Positions 7,486 to 17,369 are shown, counted from the stretch's first letter. The stretch: 64,000 nt of DNA from Spirosoma panaciterrae DSM 21099 (GCF_000374025.1 NZ_KB893195.1:1-64000); one strand, 5' to 3'. The notes: a model not told the origin generated them from the sequence alone. Numbers and translations: made by a program.

Positions 7486-8772
7486 TCAGGCTGACTGTAC
7501 ATTTTTCTTCAACACGCCCATCGTTTCACGCTGGCGCTGTTCAACGTATTGGCGCGCTTTGGCCACTTTCCTCTGGGCGTCTTTCGGATCTTTCGCCATA
7601 GCCAGAACAGCAGGTACGATCCCGGCTACCTCCTTGGGGTTGTCCATGTCGAAGAGCCAGTCGTCCAGACCAATATCCCGCCACATAAAGCCTTTACTCG
7701 TTTGCTCATCAAATCGGCAAACGATAGCTGGGATATTATTGGCAATACACATAATGGGCGAATGCATTTCAAGACCGAATAACCCCGCCGAGCGGATGTA
7801 GGTGCTCACCGCTTCGTCGGTGAGCCAGTAATGATCTCGCCAGACCACTTTCGCTTTTACATCGTCGGGAAGCGGATCGTAGAGCATCTCCTTCCCAATG
7901 CGAACCTGGGTTTCGTTTTCGGGAACGAGTAAAATTTTCAGGGGTGTCTGCCGAACAACAGCAATAATCGCTTCGCGGATGGGTGCATTGTCCTGCTCTT
8001 TCATTTTGTCGTTATAGGCTCGCCGGATCTCATTGGGTACCTGCTTTTTGCTGGGAAGCTCCCACCAGGGCGAGAATCGATACTGCGGAATGGCGCACAA
8101 AAACTTGCCCTTTTCCAAACCATGTTCGTTTAGAAACGCGATAGCCGCTTCGTCATTTTTTAAATCAACCGCAAATGCGCCGTCGGGGCAAAACTCCATA
8201 ATGGGGCAATGAACCCCTTTTTGTTTGGCAAAAGCCAGCGAGACCGAATCCCGGAAATACGCAAATGTAGCGTTGCTCAACAACGCAATATCAACTGGGT
8301 TTACCTGCTGTCGCTCCTCAGCAAACCCATACACGCCGGGGAAGGTAATCCCGTAAATCCCGTATGGCTTACCCGTTTCTTTAGCCCAGCGTTCCACATC
8401 CTTTCGGGCCACAAGAGAAGGGCCCGATCCATGCAGCAAAAACACACAGTCCGAAAAAGCGAGGCTAATTTCTTCAGGCGTTTGGATGATGGGGACGGCA
8501 GGAAAGCGTTTTCGCAACATCTCTTCTACCCCATTCGCTACATTGGACGGCCACAAGCGCACTTCCACATCGGGCAGGTATTTTTCCAACAGGGCCAATA
8601 CACCAGGCGTATGACCAATGTCGCCGATATTTTCGGTTTGCCAGGACGAGCGAAGAATAATTGATTTTTTCGCGAGTGCCCCGACGGTCGCTGCTTGTGC
8701 CAATGCCGGAACACTCGCCAGTAATCCAACCACTGCCGAAAACTGATTCAGAAAAGCTCTACGGTCTTGCAT
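7486..8772 (-). CDS. Polysaccharide pyruvyl transferase-like protein, Tat-type signal (copy 2)
   Basis: This 428-residue protein opens with DRRAFLNQ plus a hydrophobic stretch ending near ALAQA, a twin-arginine-type signal peptide. The rest resembles the polysaccharide pyruvyl transferase family (PF04230): NIGDIGHTPGVLALLEKYLP near the front, FLLHGSGPSLVAR, GKPYGIYGITFPG, and a C-terminal HSPIMCIANNIPAIVCRF. It is closely similar along its whole length to the protein encoded immediately upstream, with four bases between the genes, so the pair arose by tandem duplication. It is last in the minus-strand run sigma-FecR-SusC-SusD. Family members normally use cytosolic phosphoenolpyruvate, so an exported version may bind or modify a glycan differently. 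Confidence 0.75.
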   Translation of the reverse strand: MQDRRAFLNQFSAVVGLLASVPALAQAATVGALAKKSIILRSSWQTENIGDIGHTPGVLALLEKYLPDVEVRLWPSNVANGVEEMLRKRFPAVPIIQTPEEISLAFSDCVFLLHGSGPSLVARKDVERWAKETGKPYGIYGITFPGVYGFAEERQQVNPVDIALLSNATFAYFRDSVSLAFAKQKGVHCPIMEFCPDGAFAVDLKNDEAAIAFLNEHGLEKGKFLCAIPQYRFSPWWELPSKKQVPNEIRRAYNDKMKEQDNAPIREAIIAVVRQTPLKILLVPENETQVRIGKEMLYDPLPDDVKAKVVWRDHYWLTDEAVSTYIRSAGLFGLEMHSPIMCIANNIPAIVCRFDEQTSKGFMWRDIGLDDWLFDMDNPKEVAGIVPAVLAMAKDPKDAQRKVAKARQYVEQRQRETMGVLKKNVQSA

Positions 8773-8776
8773 CGAC

Positions 8777-10066
8777 TCAAACGGCAGTTACGTTCTTTTT
8801 GACTAAGCCCATCGTTTCGCGCTGGCGTTGCTCCACAAATTTGCGGGCTTTAGCCGCTTTCGCTTTAGCCGCTTTGGGGTCTTTGGCCATCGCCAGTACG
8901 GTTGGTGCATAGCGCGCAATATCCTGTTCGTTATCCATATCGAAGAGCCAGTCGCCCAGACCAATATCCCGCCACATAAACCCTTTGCTGGTTTGTTCGA
9001 AGAAACGCCCCACGATGGCCGGAATACCATTGCCAATACACATAATGGGGGAGTGCATTTCGAGACCGAACAACCCCGCCGAGCGAATGTAAGTACTCAC
9101 GGCTTCGTCGGTGAGCCAGTAATGATCACGCCAGACCACTTTCGCTTTCACATCGTCGGGGAGTTTGTCCAGCAGAATTTCCTTACCTAGTTTCACCTGC
9201 GTTTCATCTTCCGGGCAAATCAGAATTTTCATCGGTGTCTGACGAACAACGGCGATGATGGCTTCCCGGAGTGGAGCGTTGTCGTGTTCACGCATCTCCT
9301 TATTTCGGGCATCCCGCTTTTCGTCGAAGGGCGTTTTTTTGGCCGGAATTTCCCAGTAGGGTGTGAAGCGGGTGCGCGGAATGACGCACATGAATTTCCC
9401 CTCTTCCAGCCCATGCGCTTTCAAAAATGCCGTGGCCGCCTGATCATTGCGCAGATCCACGCCAAATGCTCCGTCCGGGCAAAACTCCATGACCGGGCTG
9501 GTTACTCCGTTCTTTTGGGCAAACTCCAGCGAAATCGAATCACGAAAAAGAGCAAACCGGGCCTTACTTAGCAACTCAATATCGATTGGGTTGGGCGTCA
9601 CGGCAGCTTTGGGGTCGTTGCTATATACCCCAGGAAATGTGATCCCGTAAATGCCAAAAGGTTTGCCCGTTTCTTTATCCCATCGCTTCACGTCGTTGCG
9701 AGCCACCAGCGAAGGGCCGGAGCCATGCAGCAGAAACACACATTCTTTCATTGCCAGCGCGATCTCGTCCGGCGTTTTGATAATAGGTACTTTCGGAAAT
9801 CGTCGACGCAACAATTCATCTACGCCATTATCCACGCTGGATGGCCATAAACGTACTTCCACATCGGGCAGGTATTTTTCCAATAGGGCCAATACGCCGG
9901 GCGTATGACCAATGTCGCCAATGTTGACCGTTTGCCAGGACGAACGGAGAATGATCGATTTTTTACTAGCCAGGTTGTCTGTAGCCGATTGTGCCAGAGC
10001 AGGCAGGCTGGCCAGAAGGCCAATCAGGCTGGGAGTCTGTTTGAGAAAGTCTCTACGGTTTGCCAT
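8777..10066 (-). CDS. Polysaccharide pyruvyl transferase-like protein, Tat signal (copy 1)
   Basis: This 429-residue protein has a good Tat motif (NRRDFLKQ) followed by LIGLLASLPALAQSA, so export of a folded protein is expected. The mature part has the pyruvyl transferase-like blocks of its neighbour: NIGDIGHTPGVLALL, FLLHGSGPSLVAR, GIYGITFPGVYS, WRDHYWLTDEAVSTY, GLFGLEMHSPIMC. These conserved Gly/His-rich segments form the two-lobed GT-B-like core in the family. It sits about 120 bases downstream of susD in the same direction. The substrate is unknown; a role on a glycan captured by the SusCD pair is plausible but inferred. Confidence is high for fold and export, low for reaction. Confidence 0.78.
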   Translation of the reverse strand: MANRRDFLKQTPSLIGLLASLPALAQSATDNLASKKSIILRSSWQTVNIGDIGHTPGVLALLEKYLPDVEVRLWPSSVDNGVDELLRRRFPKVPIIKTPDEIALAMKECVFLLHGSGPSLVARNDVKRWDKETGKPFGIYGITFPGVYSNDPKAAVTPNPIDIELLSKARFALFRDSISLEFAQKNGVTSPVMEFCPDGAFGVDLRNDQAATAFLKAHGLEEGKFMCVIPRTRFTPYWEIPAKKTPFDEKRDARNKEMREHDNAPLREAIIAVVRQTPMKILICPEDETQVKLGKEILLDKLPDDVKAKVVWRDHYWLTDEAVSTYIRSAGLFGLEMHSPIMCIGNGIPAIVGRFFEQTSKGFMWRDIGLGDWLFDMDNEQDIARYAPTVLAMAKDPKAAKAKAAKARKFVEQRQRETMGLVKKNVTAV

Positions 10067-10185
10067 AGTTTTTAGTCAGTTGCTTGGCGTCAGTTCATCG
10101 TCATTTGCCATCAGTAGTTGTTCAGAAATGCCTTCGCTAACAACCCAACGACGCACAGCATATGATAATTGACTGACCTTTTATC

Positions 10186-11628
10186 TTAATAACCAGGGTT
10201 TTGTGTCAGGTTTGGATTCGCATCCATGTCGTTTTGCGGAATAGGCATCAACACATGGTAGGGCTGAATGGTCGGATTTCGGACGAAACTCGTCTCGGCT
10301 TTTACAGCATCGAGTAGACGTCCGGTCCGGATTAGATCGAAGCGACGATTGTTCTCAAAAACCAGTTCCAGTCGACGTTCCAGCCAGACAGCTTCCTTGA
10401 ACTGCTGGTACGTCAGGGTTGCCAATGGCTCAAGGCCTGCCCGCGTTCTTACCTTGTTCAAAGCAGCATACGCATCGGCCGTAGGGTTCTTATTGGCCTC
10501 GTTCGTAGCTTCTGCAAACATGAGCAGCACATCGGAATAGCGGAGAATAGGTTTGCTGGTACCCTCTCCCCCAGCCACTTTGGAGGTTTTATCCCACAGT
10601 TTCTGAAACGATATAGCCTTGGTGAAATCAGGGTCTGAGATCGATAGATTGGTCGTTACCCCGTTGTACACGTATGAGGTCAGGAAGGTAACCGCTTTCC
10701 GGGTATCCTTCGCCGAATACAGGTTATACAGTTGGGCCGTAGGTCGGGCGATTCCTGAACCCGTACCCGGATAAATGGGCGCTGAGCGAACTCCGTAGCC
10801 GCGCCCGTCGCCATGCCCTTTTACATCGGTCAGGTACTGAATCTCAAAAATATTCTCTTTCCCACCCCGTGCGGTCAGCGCAAAAGCATCGGCAAAGTTG
10901 GCATACAGATCATGCACCCCAAGGTCCATTACTTCTTTGGCTTTCGCGGCTGCCTGCGCCCAATACGGTGAGCCTGCTGTAGTACCGGCACGGGTCAGAT
11001 ACACTTTTGCCAGAATACCTTTGGCAGCGCCCAGGGTAGCCCGGCCCGATTCGCTGGCCGGATAGCTTTTAGGCAGTACCGTTTCCGCATCTTTCAAATC
11101 GGCTTCAATCAGTTCATAGACCTTGTCGACCGGCTGCCGCGTAACGCCCAGTCCGTCCAACGACGTGGTTTCGGTAGTTACAATGGGCACATCGCCATAC
11201 AGCCGAACCAGATTGAAATAATGCAGCGCCCGAAGGAATTTCGCTTCGGCGATGTACCGGCTTTTCAAGGACTCGTCCATCGAAATGGCGGGCAATCGGC
11301 TAATGACAGTATTGGATCGGTTGATACCGCTATAAGCCCCTGCAAATTGCGATACAAATGTGTTGGAAGGGGTAATGTTATACCGCCAGAGTAAAGGGCG
11401 GTCGGCCGATCCGGTCAGAAAAGGGATGGCGTCATCAGTTGTAACCAGGTCCAGGAACGGATCGGTACCCCCAATTTGGGCGTAGCAGGCCCCTACGGCT
11501 GCTTTCGCATCTTCGGCAGTCTTGTAATACGTGACGTTGGTCAGATTGGTGACGGGCGAGAGGTCCAGTTGATTTTCGCAGGCCGTCAGAAAAAGCGCCA
11601 CGACCGGGGCTATGTGTTTGAATTTCAT
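10186..11628 (-). CDS. SusD/RagB-family nutrient-binding lipoprotein
   Basis: This 480-residue lipoprotein has signal MKFKHIAPVVALFLTAC with a lipobox Cys at 17. It then shows typical SusD features: YYKTAEDAKAAVGACYAQIG, an N-terminal TPR-like helical part (YIAEAKFLRALHYFNLVRLYG), and the C-terminal ILRYSDVLLMFAEATNEA, NKVRTRAGL and ERRLELVFENNRRFDLIRTG segments. It caps the SusC barrel on the cell surface and captures the ligand. It follows susC by 17 bases, so the two are one transcript. Length is normal for the smaller SusD group. The ligand cannot be read from sequence. Confidence 0.95.
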   Translation of the reverse strand: MKFKHIAPVVALFLTACENQLDLSPVTNLTNVTYYKTAEDAKAAVGACYAQIGGTDPFLDLVTTDDAIPFLTGSADRPLLWRYNITPSNTFVSQFAGAYSGINRSNTVISRLPAISMDESLKSRYIAEAKFLRALHYFNLVRLYGDVPIVTTETTSLDGLGVTRQPVDKVYELIEADLKDAETVLPKSYPASESGRATLGAAKGILAKVYLTRAGTTAGSPYWAQAAAKAKEVMDLGVHDLYANFADAFALTARGGKENIFEIQYLTDVKGHGDGRGYGVRSAPIYPGTGSGIARPTAQLYNLYSAKDTRKAVTFLTSYVYNGVTTNLSISDPDFTKAISFQKLWDKTSKVAGGEGTSKPILRYSDVLLMFAEATNEANKNPTADAYAALNKVRTRAGLEPLATLTYQQFKEAVWLERRLELVFENNRRFDLIRTGRLLDAVKAETSFVRNPTIQPYHVLMPIPQNDMDANPNLTQNPGY

Positions 11629-11645
11629 GGCTCTAGGTGAGTGGG

Positions 11646-14600
11646 TTAAAATTTCAGATTTAAGCCGACCAATACGGTTTTGGCTGCCGGGTACGCACCA
11701 TAATCCAGCCCCTGGCTGAGCGACGAACTCCCATAACGGTTCACTTCGGGGTCGTAGCCCGTGTATTTCGTGATGGTGAACCAGTTTTGCGCGGTCACAT
11801 AAATCCGGGCCGAGGTCATCGACAGGCGGGTCAGCAGCGTTTTAGGGATTGTATAGCCCAGCGAGATATTTTTGACGCGTAAGTAGGAACCATCTTCCAC
11901 CTGAAAGCTCGATAGAATCCGCGAGCCACCGGCGCTGTTAGCCCTGGGAATTTCGTTGCTGGGATTTGTGGGCGTCCAGCGATCCAGTACACGAGCCGAT
12001 TGATTATTCCCCCCCGTGAGGTTGAGCAAGTCGAAACTACCGTAATTGAGAATCTGATTGCCATACGTACCCTGAATGAAAACATTCAGGTCGAAACCTT
12101 TGTACGAAAAGGTGTTATTAAAGCCACCAAACGACTTCGGATTCGAATTGCCAATAATGTCGCGATCATTGTCGTTGATAACGCCATCACCATTCAGGTC
12201 TTTGTACCGGATGTCGCCGGGTTTGGCGCTGCCTTTCTGAGCCGATGCATCGATTTCGGCCTGATTCTGGAAAATACCATCCGTCACGCGTCCGTAGAAA
12301 TTGCCCAGTGGGCTCCCCACTTTCAGCAGGATCGGATTAACTGTCGTATTAAAAATCTGAGCATCGGTTCCGGTGGTAAACTGCTGCCGCCCGTCGAGCG
12401 TCAGGATTTTGTTCTGGTTAAAGGTGATGTTGAACTCCGACGTCCAGCGAAAACCACCCCGGTCTATATTGATGGTGTTCAGCGAGAGTTCAAACCCTTT
12501 ATTCTGGACACTTCCGATATTTTTAAGGGTTGTCGAAAAACCCGACGAGGTCGGAATTCCAACTCTAAATAGCAGATCGGAGGTGTTCTTAATGTAATAA
12601 TCGGCCGTTACCTGAATCCGGTTGTTGAGCAATCCAAAATCTATACCCGCGTCGAACTGCGCATTTTTCTCCCAACGAAGGTCTGGATTGGCAACACCCG
12701 CTGTGGTAGCACCCGTATTGAGCGCCCCCCCCAGAATGTACGGGTAAGAGCTGATATTGGCTAAGTACTGATAATTGCCGATTTCCTGATTGCCCGATAA
12801 GCCATAGCTCAGTCGTAGTTTCGCATCGGAAATAGCTGTCAGATTTTTCATCCATTTCTCATTAGCCAGTTTCCAGGCCAGGGCTCCTGACGGGAAAAAA
12901 CCGAATTTTTGGTTTGGCCCGAACCGACTGGACCCATCCCGCCGACCTGTGAGCGTCAGCAGAAATCGGTCGTCGAAACCATAGTTCACCCGGGCAATGT
13001 AGGAAATCAGCCGCCAGTCGCTGGACCCGGAATTCGGTGCTACCAGCGACGAGCCCGCCCCCAGGTTATTGAACTCCGCAAAGTCATCGGAAAAAGTATT
13101 GGCGTTGGCCGCTACGGTTTCGTTGGCAAGCCCCTGAATGGTATACCCCAACAACGCATTCAGGCTATGACGAGGAGCCAATTGCCGGGTGTAGTTCAGC
13201 GTATTCTCGTTCAGCCAGCCAATATTCTGGCTGTTGCCTACCGAAGCACGTCCACCCAGGGTGGCCCCATCGGTGGTAAGTCGGGTCGCGTAATAATTGG
13301 TTTTCGTATTTTGAAGATCGGCACCGAAGCTGGCTCGAATATTCAGGCCGTCGATAAGGGTGTAATCCAGAAATGAATTGGCCAGTAATCGGATCGTAGT
13401 GGCTGTATTGGTAATCTCGTTGGCGATGGCCAGCGGATTATCAACGCCATAGCCATTCAGTGCCCCGGTATTTTTGTAGTAGCTTCCGTCGGCGTTATAA
13501 ACCGGAAAATTGGGGGCATAACTCAGCGCAGCACTGGTAACGCCCCCGCCATTGTTTCCATCGACTTCGGTGCGAGCATTGTTGCCCGTCGTAAAAGCGC
13601 CCTGCATGGTCAGTCCCGCTTTTAAGCGCGAGGTCAGGTTATTGTCGAGATTGGCGCGTAGCGTATACCGTTTAAAATTCGAGTTCAGGATAATCCCCTG
13701 CTGGTCGTAATAGCCAAACGAAACGGCATACCGGGATTTGTCGGACCCACCCGACGCCGACAACTGGTGACTCTGAATGGGCGCATTCCGAAAAATAAGC
13801 GATTGCCAGTCTGTTCCTGCACCCAGCGTAGATGGCAGGGGCTGGTCAGCCGTGGAGCCATCGAAATACGGTTTGGCTCCTCCATTTACCCGCGCTTCGT
13901 TGACAAAATCGGCAAACTGCTGCGCATTCAGCAACGGAATCGTATGACGTACCGATTGAACCCCGTAATAGCCATCGTAGCTGATGACGGTTTTACCGGC
14001 TTTACCCCGCTTGGTCGTAACCAGCACAACCCCATTCGAACCCCGCGACCCGTAAATAGCAGTGGCAGAAGCATCCTTTAAGACCTCAATACTTTCAATG
14101 TCGTCGGTGTTAATGGAATTCAGGTTGCCTGTTGGAAATCCATCGATGACGTAGAGCGGGTCATTACTGGCGTTGACCGAGCCAGATCCCCGGATACGAA
14201 TGGTAGCACTGCCCCCCGGCCGGGCCGAATTCGTAATAACCTGTACGCCAGCCGCCCGGCCCTGCATGGCCCGATCCAGCGAAGGGATTGGCGTAGCTTT
14301 GATGTTGGCTTCACCGACTTTCGCAACAGCCCCGGTCAGATCACTTTTTTTGACGGTACCGTAGCCCACCACCACCACTTCGTCCAGATTTTTATTGTCG
14401 GTTTTAAGCGTAATATCGATCCGACTGCGTTTTTCTACTGTGAGTTCCTGCGTCTGAAACCCGACAAAACTGAACACCAGCACCGCCGATTCGTCCGGTA
14501 CGACAATCTGATACTTTCCCTCTGTATTCGTCGATGTTCCGCGCTGCGTACCCTTTACCAGCACGCTCACCCCCGGCAATCCTTCCCCTTTTTCGTCGGT

Positions 14601-15041
14601 CACCGTACCCGTAACCGTCAGATCGGCCAGTAATTCGACAGGGTTCAATGTATTCAAAGCCGGACTGGCACTCTGATTGTCATTTTTAAACAGAATAATC
14701 TGTTTTCCAGCTACTTCGTACCGGATGTGCAAGGGCGTTAACAGTTCATTGAGAGCCTCCTTCAGAGTGGCATAACGAGATTCCAGCGTAACTTTCTGAT
14801 TCACGGGGATTTCTCTGGGATTGTAAACAAAGAGCACCTCGGTCGATCGCTCGAGCGTTACCAATGCTTTCTTCAGATTTGTTTTTTCGGTTTTAAGCGT
14901 GATGCGCTGGTTGAGAACTTCCTGCCCACGGGCATTGTGTGCATAGGTTGCACCCATGAACAGGATGGTTATCAGCAACTGAATAACCGAGAGTTTCATA
15001 AGCTCCTGAAAGGGAAGTAAAGTTCTATAACATCGATCCAT
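11646..15041 (-). CDS. SusC/RagA TonB-dependent transporter with STN domain
   Basis: This 1131-residue outer-membrane transporter may start at 15041 or at 14999, where a classic signal peptide begins (MKLSVIQLLITILFMGATYA). After it come an STN domain (about 50-115, LKKALVTLERSTEVLFVYNP), a carboxypeptidase-like beta domain (about 140-215, VTGTVTDEKGEGLPGVSVLV), the plug with DEVVVVGYGTVKKSDLTGA and the SusC-type SGSVNASNDPLYVIDGFP, and a long beta-barrel ending in LKF. The STN domain is what lets a transporter signal to FecR. The gene lies between fecR (115-base gap) and susD (17-base gap). The substrate is unknown. Confidence 0.95.
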   Translation of the reverse strand: MDRCYRTLLPFQELMKLSVIQLLITILFMGATYAHNARGQEVLNQRITLKTEKTNLKKALVTLERSTEVLFVYNPREIPVNQKVTLESRYATLKEALNELLTPLHIRYEVAGKQIILFKNDNQSASPALNTLNPVELLADLTVTGTVTDEKGEGLPGVSVLVKGTQRGTSTNTEGKYQIVVPDESAVLVFSFVGFQTQELTVEKRSRIDITLKTDNKNLDEVVVVGYGTVKKSDLTGAVAKVGEANIKATPIPSLDRAMQGRAAGVQVITNSARPGGSATIRIRGSGSVNASNDPLYVIDGFPTGNLNSINTDDIESIEVLKDASATAIYGSRGSNGVVLVTTKRGKAGKTVISYDGYYGVQSVRHTIPLLNAQQFADFVNEARVNGGAKPYFDGSTADQPLPSTLGAGTDWQSLIFRNAPIQSHQLSASGGSDKSRYAVSFGYYDQQGIILNSNFKRYTLRANLDNNLTSRLKAGLTMQGAFTTGNNARTEVDGNNGGGVTSAALSYAPNFPVYNADGSYYKNTGALNGYGVDNPLAIANEITNTATTIRLLANSFLDYTLIDGLNIRASFGADLQNTKTNYYATRLTTDGATLGGRASVGNSQNIGWLNENTLNYTRQLAPRHSLNALLGYTIQGLANETVAANANTFSDDFAEFNNLGAGSSLVAPNSGSSDWRLISYIARVNYGFDDRFLLTLTGRRDGSSRFGPNQKFGFFPSGALAWKLANEKWMKNLTAISDAKLRLSYGLSGNQEIGNYQYLANISSYPYILGGALNTGATTAGVANPDLRWEKNAQFDAGIDFGLLNNRIQVTADYYIKNTSDLLFRVGIPTSSGFSTTLKNIGSVQNKGFELSLNTINIDRGGFRWTSEFNITFNQNKILTLDGRQQFTTGTDAQIFNTTVNPILLKVGSPLGNFYGRVTDGIFQNQAEIDASAQKGSAKPGDIRYKDLNGDGVINDNDRDIIGNSNPKSFGGFNNTFSYKGFDLNVFIQGTYGNQILNYGSFDLLNLTGGNNQSARVLDRWTPTNPSNEIPRANSAGGSRILSSFQVEDGSYLRVKNISLGYTIPKTLLTRLSMTSARIYVTAQNWFTITKYTGYDPEVNRYGSSSLSQGLDYGAYPAAKTVLVGLNLKF

Positions 15042-15155
15042 GAGATATAAGGGGTTTGCTCATGGATAGCAGCAACGAAGAATAGATACTGTTTTTTTGT
15101 GATTATTTTTAGAAAAAATTTATCACTACTAATTAATCAGTTCATTATCAATTAC

Positions 15156-16262
15156 TTATTTTTCGCATCCTTTGCTATAAATAACAATCTGACCGTCGAC
15201 CAGCTCGTACGACGAGCGGGTAATTTTGCAAATAATATTTAGTTTATCGAAGAGTGATTCGCCCGTCAGGTTGGCCGTCAGGTAGCAATTTTCCAAACTC
15301 GATGCATCATACACCACGGGTAATCCGTACGTTTTCTCGAGCAGGGTGAACACATCCGTAATCGGAGCTTCGTCAAAAATATAGTTGTTTACGGGTACTT
15401 TCTGGATCGCAATGGGCTGTTCAACCACCGATTTCACCAGCCGTTTTTCGGTCATCGAGAACACCGCTTGCTGGTTGGGCGTCAACACAACACCCGCTGA
15501 TTCATGCTTGCCCGATGGCTGTTCGCGCTGTACATCTGTGCGCATATAAACCGAAACGCGCCCCGAGCGAACGGCTACTTTCGCGTGGCGGGCATCGGCT
15601 GTTACCAGAAAACTGGTTCCTAAAACCTGAGTCGAAATCTGATCAGTATAGACCCAGAACGGTTGCTGCGGATTTCGTTTGACCGAAAAGAAGGCCTGTC
15701 CTGTCAGGTACACTTCACGCTTAGCCTTATCGAACTGCTTAGGATACCGCAGTTTCCCATTTGGGTATAAGACAATGCGGCTACTATCCTGCAACAGGAA
15801 CGTTCGGGGCTGGGTATTTTGGTTATTGATTTCGATATAGTCACTCGTCAGCGCCGGGCTAAAGTCTTCCAGAGAAGCAGGCACCTGATGGGTAACCTGT
15901 TCAGTATCTGCCTTTCGCACGTAGGTAAAGGCCAGATAACCCGCGCATAGTATGAGCAGAACTGTAGCCGCTACCCGAAAAGCAGGTCTTTGCCAAAAGG
16001 GAACGATCGTGGGCCCGCTAGCCTGGACAATTTTGGTGAATATATCTTCCAACTCAACGGGCGACAGGCCCGTGTCTTTTTCTTCAAGCGCCAGCAAAAA
16101 TGCCCTGGCCAACTGTACTTTATCGGCACAGTCGGCATTTTCGGTCAGCCATTCCAGCCAAAACACTTCACTCAGGCTGTTACGATTGATCACCCAATCC
16201 CGGAACAGTTCGTCCTGAGTAAGGTCATCAACGCTATAGTCTCGATAATGGGCGTTTTTCAT
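15156..16262 (-). CDS. FecR-family anti-sigma factor
   Basis: This 368-residue protein has a cytoplasmic N-terminal helical part that would hold the sigma factor (DELFRDWVINRNSLSEVFWLEWL). A single membrane span lies at about 97-117 (FRVAATVLLILCAGYLAFTYV), then a periplasmic FecR domain (LPNGKLRYPKQF-like, VYLTGQAFFSVKRNPQQPF, VLGTSFLVTADARHAKVAVRSGRVSVY). A C-terminal DUF4974 domain (ITDVFTLLEKTYGLPVVYD) is the expected contact for the STN domain of the transporter. It follows the sigma gene and precedes susC, the standard Bacteroidota order. It should release the sigma factor when the transporter is loaded. Confidence 0.93.
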   Translation of the reverse strand: MKNAHYRDYSVDDLTQDELFRDWVINRNSLSEVFWLEWLTENADCADKVQLARAFLLALEEKDTGLSPVELEDIFTKIVQASGPTIVPFWQRPAFRVAATVLLILCAGYLAFTYVRKADTEQVTHQVPASLEDFSPALTSDYIEINNQNTQPRTFLLQDSSRIVLYPNGKLRYPKQFDKAKREVYLTGQAFFSVKRNPQQPFWVYTDQISTQVLGTSFLVTADARHAKVAVRSGRVSVYMRTDVQREQPSGKHESAGVVLTPNQQAVFSMTEKRLVKSVVEQPIAIQKVPVNNYIFDEAPITDVFTLLEKTYGLPVVYDASSLENCYLTANLTGESLFDKLNIICKITRSSYELVDGQIVIYSKGCEK

Positions 16263-16400
16263 GAGAAACTATGGAGTGGAATTGAGCCGCTGTAACGGAT
16301 CAGAAACCGATTTTAATCACATTCACATCCTTTGGTTCGACGGCTTGCTGTAAACAGATGGCAACAAAGCCGTTGGGATACTCGCTATTCGATGCCTTTT

Positions 16401-17012
16401 TCAGAATACTACGTCGCCCAGCCAGATCGCCAGCAGCACAGCTCCCGCCCAGTTTTCCCGAAAGGTCTTAAAAGCAGCCTGCAATAAGTTCGACACCGAC
16501 TGTGGATTGACGCCCATAATTTCGGCAATCTCGTCCCGATCCAAATTTTGATAGTAACGCAGATAAATGACTTCGCGCTGCCGTTTTGGCAATTGATTCA
16601 GGGCATCCGAAATGCGCTGGGTGGTCTCGGCCAGGCTTTCCTGTTCAATCACTGACCATTCGGGAGAGAATTCGACAAACGTCAGATCATTTTCGAAGTC
16701 CGTAGATTCATCATCCCGATTGATCCGCTGCCGAAACCCCTCCCGTAACACCCGTTTACGCACTGAACCCAGCAGATAAGCCCGAACACTTTCTGGTGTG
16801 CTGATACGCGTCCGACGGCTCCAGATTTCAATAAACACTTCCTGCACACAGTCTTTTACGAAATCTTCATCCCGTACGAATTTGTAGCCATAATTCTGTA
16901 GGGCATTAAAATAGCGCTCTATCAGTTTTTTTAAGCCCAGTTCACTACCCCCTTGCAACTGCTGCCAGTACAGTATATCCAGATTGGCCTGAGTTTGTAC
17001 ATGCGTTTTCAT
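16401..17012 (-). CDS. ECF-type RNA polymerase sigma factor
   Basis: The protein is 203 residues from the ATG at 17012. The frame can be extended to a TTG at 17024, but ATG is preferred. Region 2 is seen in the KFVRDEDFVKDCVQEVFIEIW and SVRAYLLGSVRKRVL segments. Region 4 is in LNQLPKRQREVIYLRYYQNL followed by DEIAEIMGVNPQSVSNLL, the HTH that reads the -35 site. It is paired with the FecR gene 138 bases downstream and should direct transcription of the SusCD locus and perhaps itself. The C-terminal tail WAGAVLLAIWLGDVVF is hydrophobic, as is common in Bacteroidota ECF factors. Confidence 0.93.
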   Translation of the reverse strand: MKTHVQTQANLDILYWQQLQGGSELGLKKLIERYFNALQNYGYKFVRDEDFVKDCVQEVFIEIWSRRTRISTPESVRAYLLGSVRKRVLREGFRQRINRDDESTDFENDLTFVEFSPEWSVIEQESLAETTQRISDALNQLPKRQREVIYLRYYQNLDRDEIAEIMGVNPQSVSNLLQAAFKTFRENWAGAVLLAIWLGDVVF

Positions 17013-17369
17013 GAAAAAGACCAATTTAATGACGAGTTAGGAACCATGGTGGCATCAGGAAAAGGCAAACACACGCTCGGTCGCTCGTGCGAAAAGAGAT
17101 GACAAACGACAAGGGCATGCATAGAAACGAAATGAGTCGATAAACTACCGAATAAAAAAAGCAGAGTTGATTTGTTTCTACCCAGGCTCAACGGCTCCTG
17201 CCCTCCTTTAAGCGCAACAAAGCTCCTCTTCCTTAGTGGGAAATGACGGTGTCGAAGCACTATATACTGACTAATATAGCATTGGCGGCCATCCAACACC
17301 AGTACCCAAATAGCTTACTGACAGTAAATAGGTTGTCTATTCGATAAACTAGTAAACAGAAATCGTCAG
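17013..17369. other. Gene-free region upstream of the sigma gene
   Basis: These 357 bases separate the sigma gene from a minus-strand hypothetical gene. I find no TAnnTTTG box for the sigma gene in this stretch. A weak dyad CTATAT (17261-17266) / ATATAG (17275-17280) is present. The frame at 17009-17299 (minus) has low-complexity, non-protein-like sequence and is not called. Confidence 0.4.

Noticed and set aside
7254..7601. Plus-strand frame of 115 codons over the element junction
   Set aside because: It crosses a strong terminator and the antisense of the pyruvyl transferase-like gene and has no protein-like features.
10067..10185. Clustered GTCAGTT and CATCGTCATT words between susD and the first pyruvyl transferase-like gene
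   Set aside because: The words are short, imperfect and form no stable dyad, so I do not count them with the inverted repeat family.
12000..12572. Plus-strand frame of 190 codons
   Set aside because: Shadow on the opposite strand of the SusC barrel.
17009..17299. Minus-strand frame of 96 codons upstream of the sigma gene
   Set aside because: Composition is not protein-like and it overlaps the start of the sigma gene in another frame.
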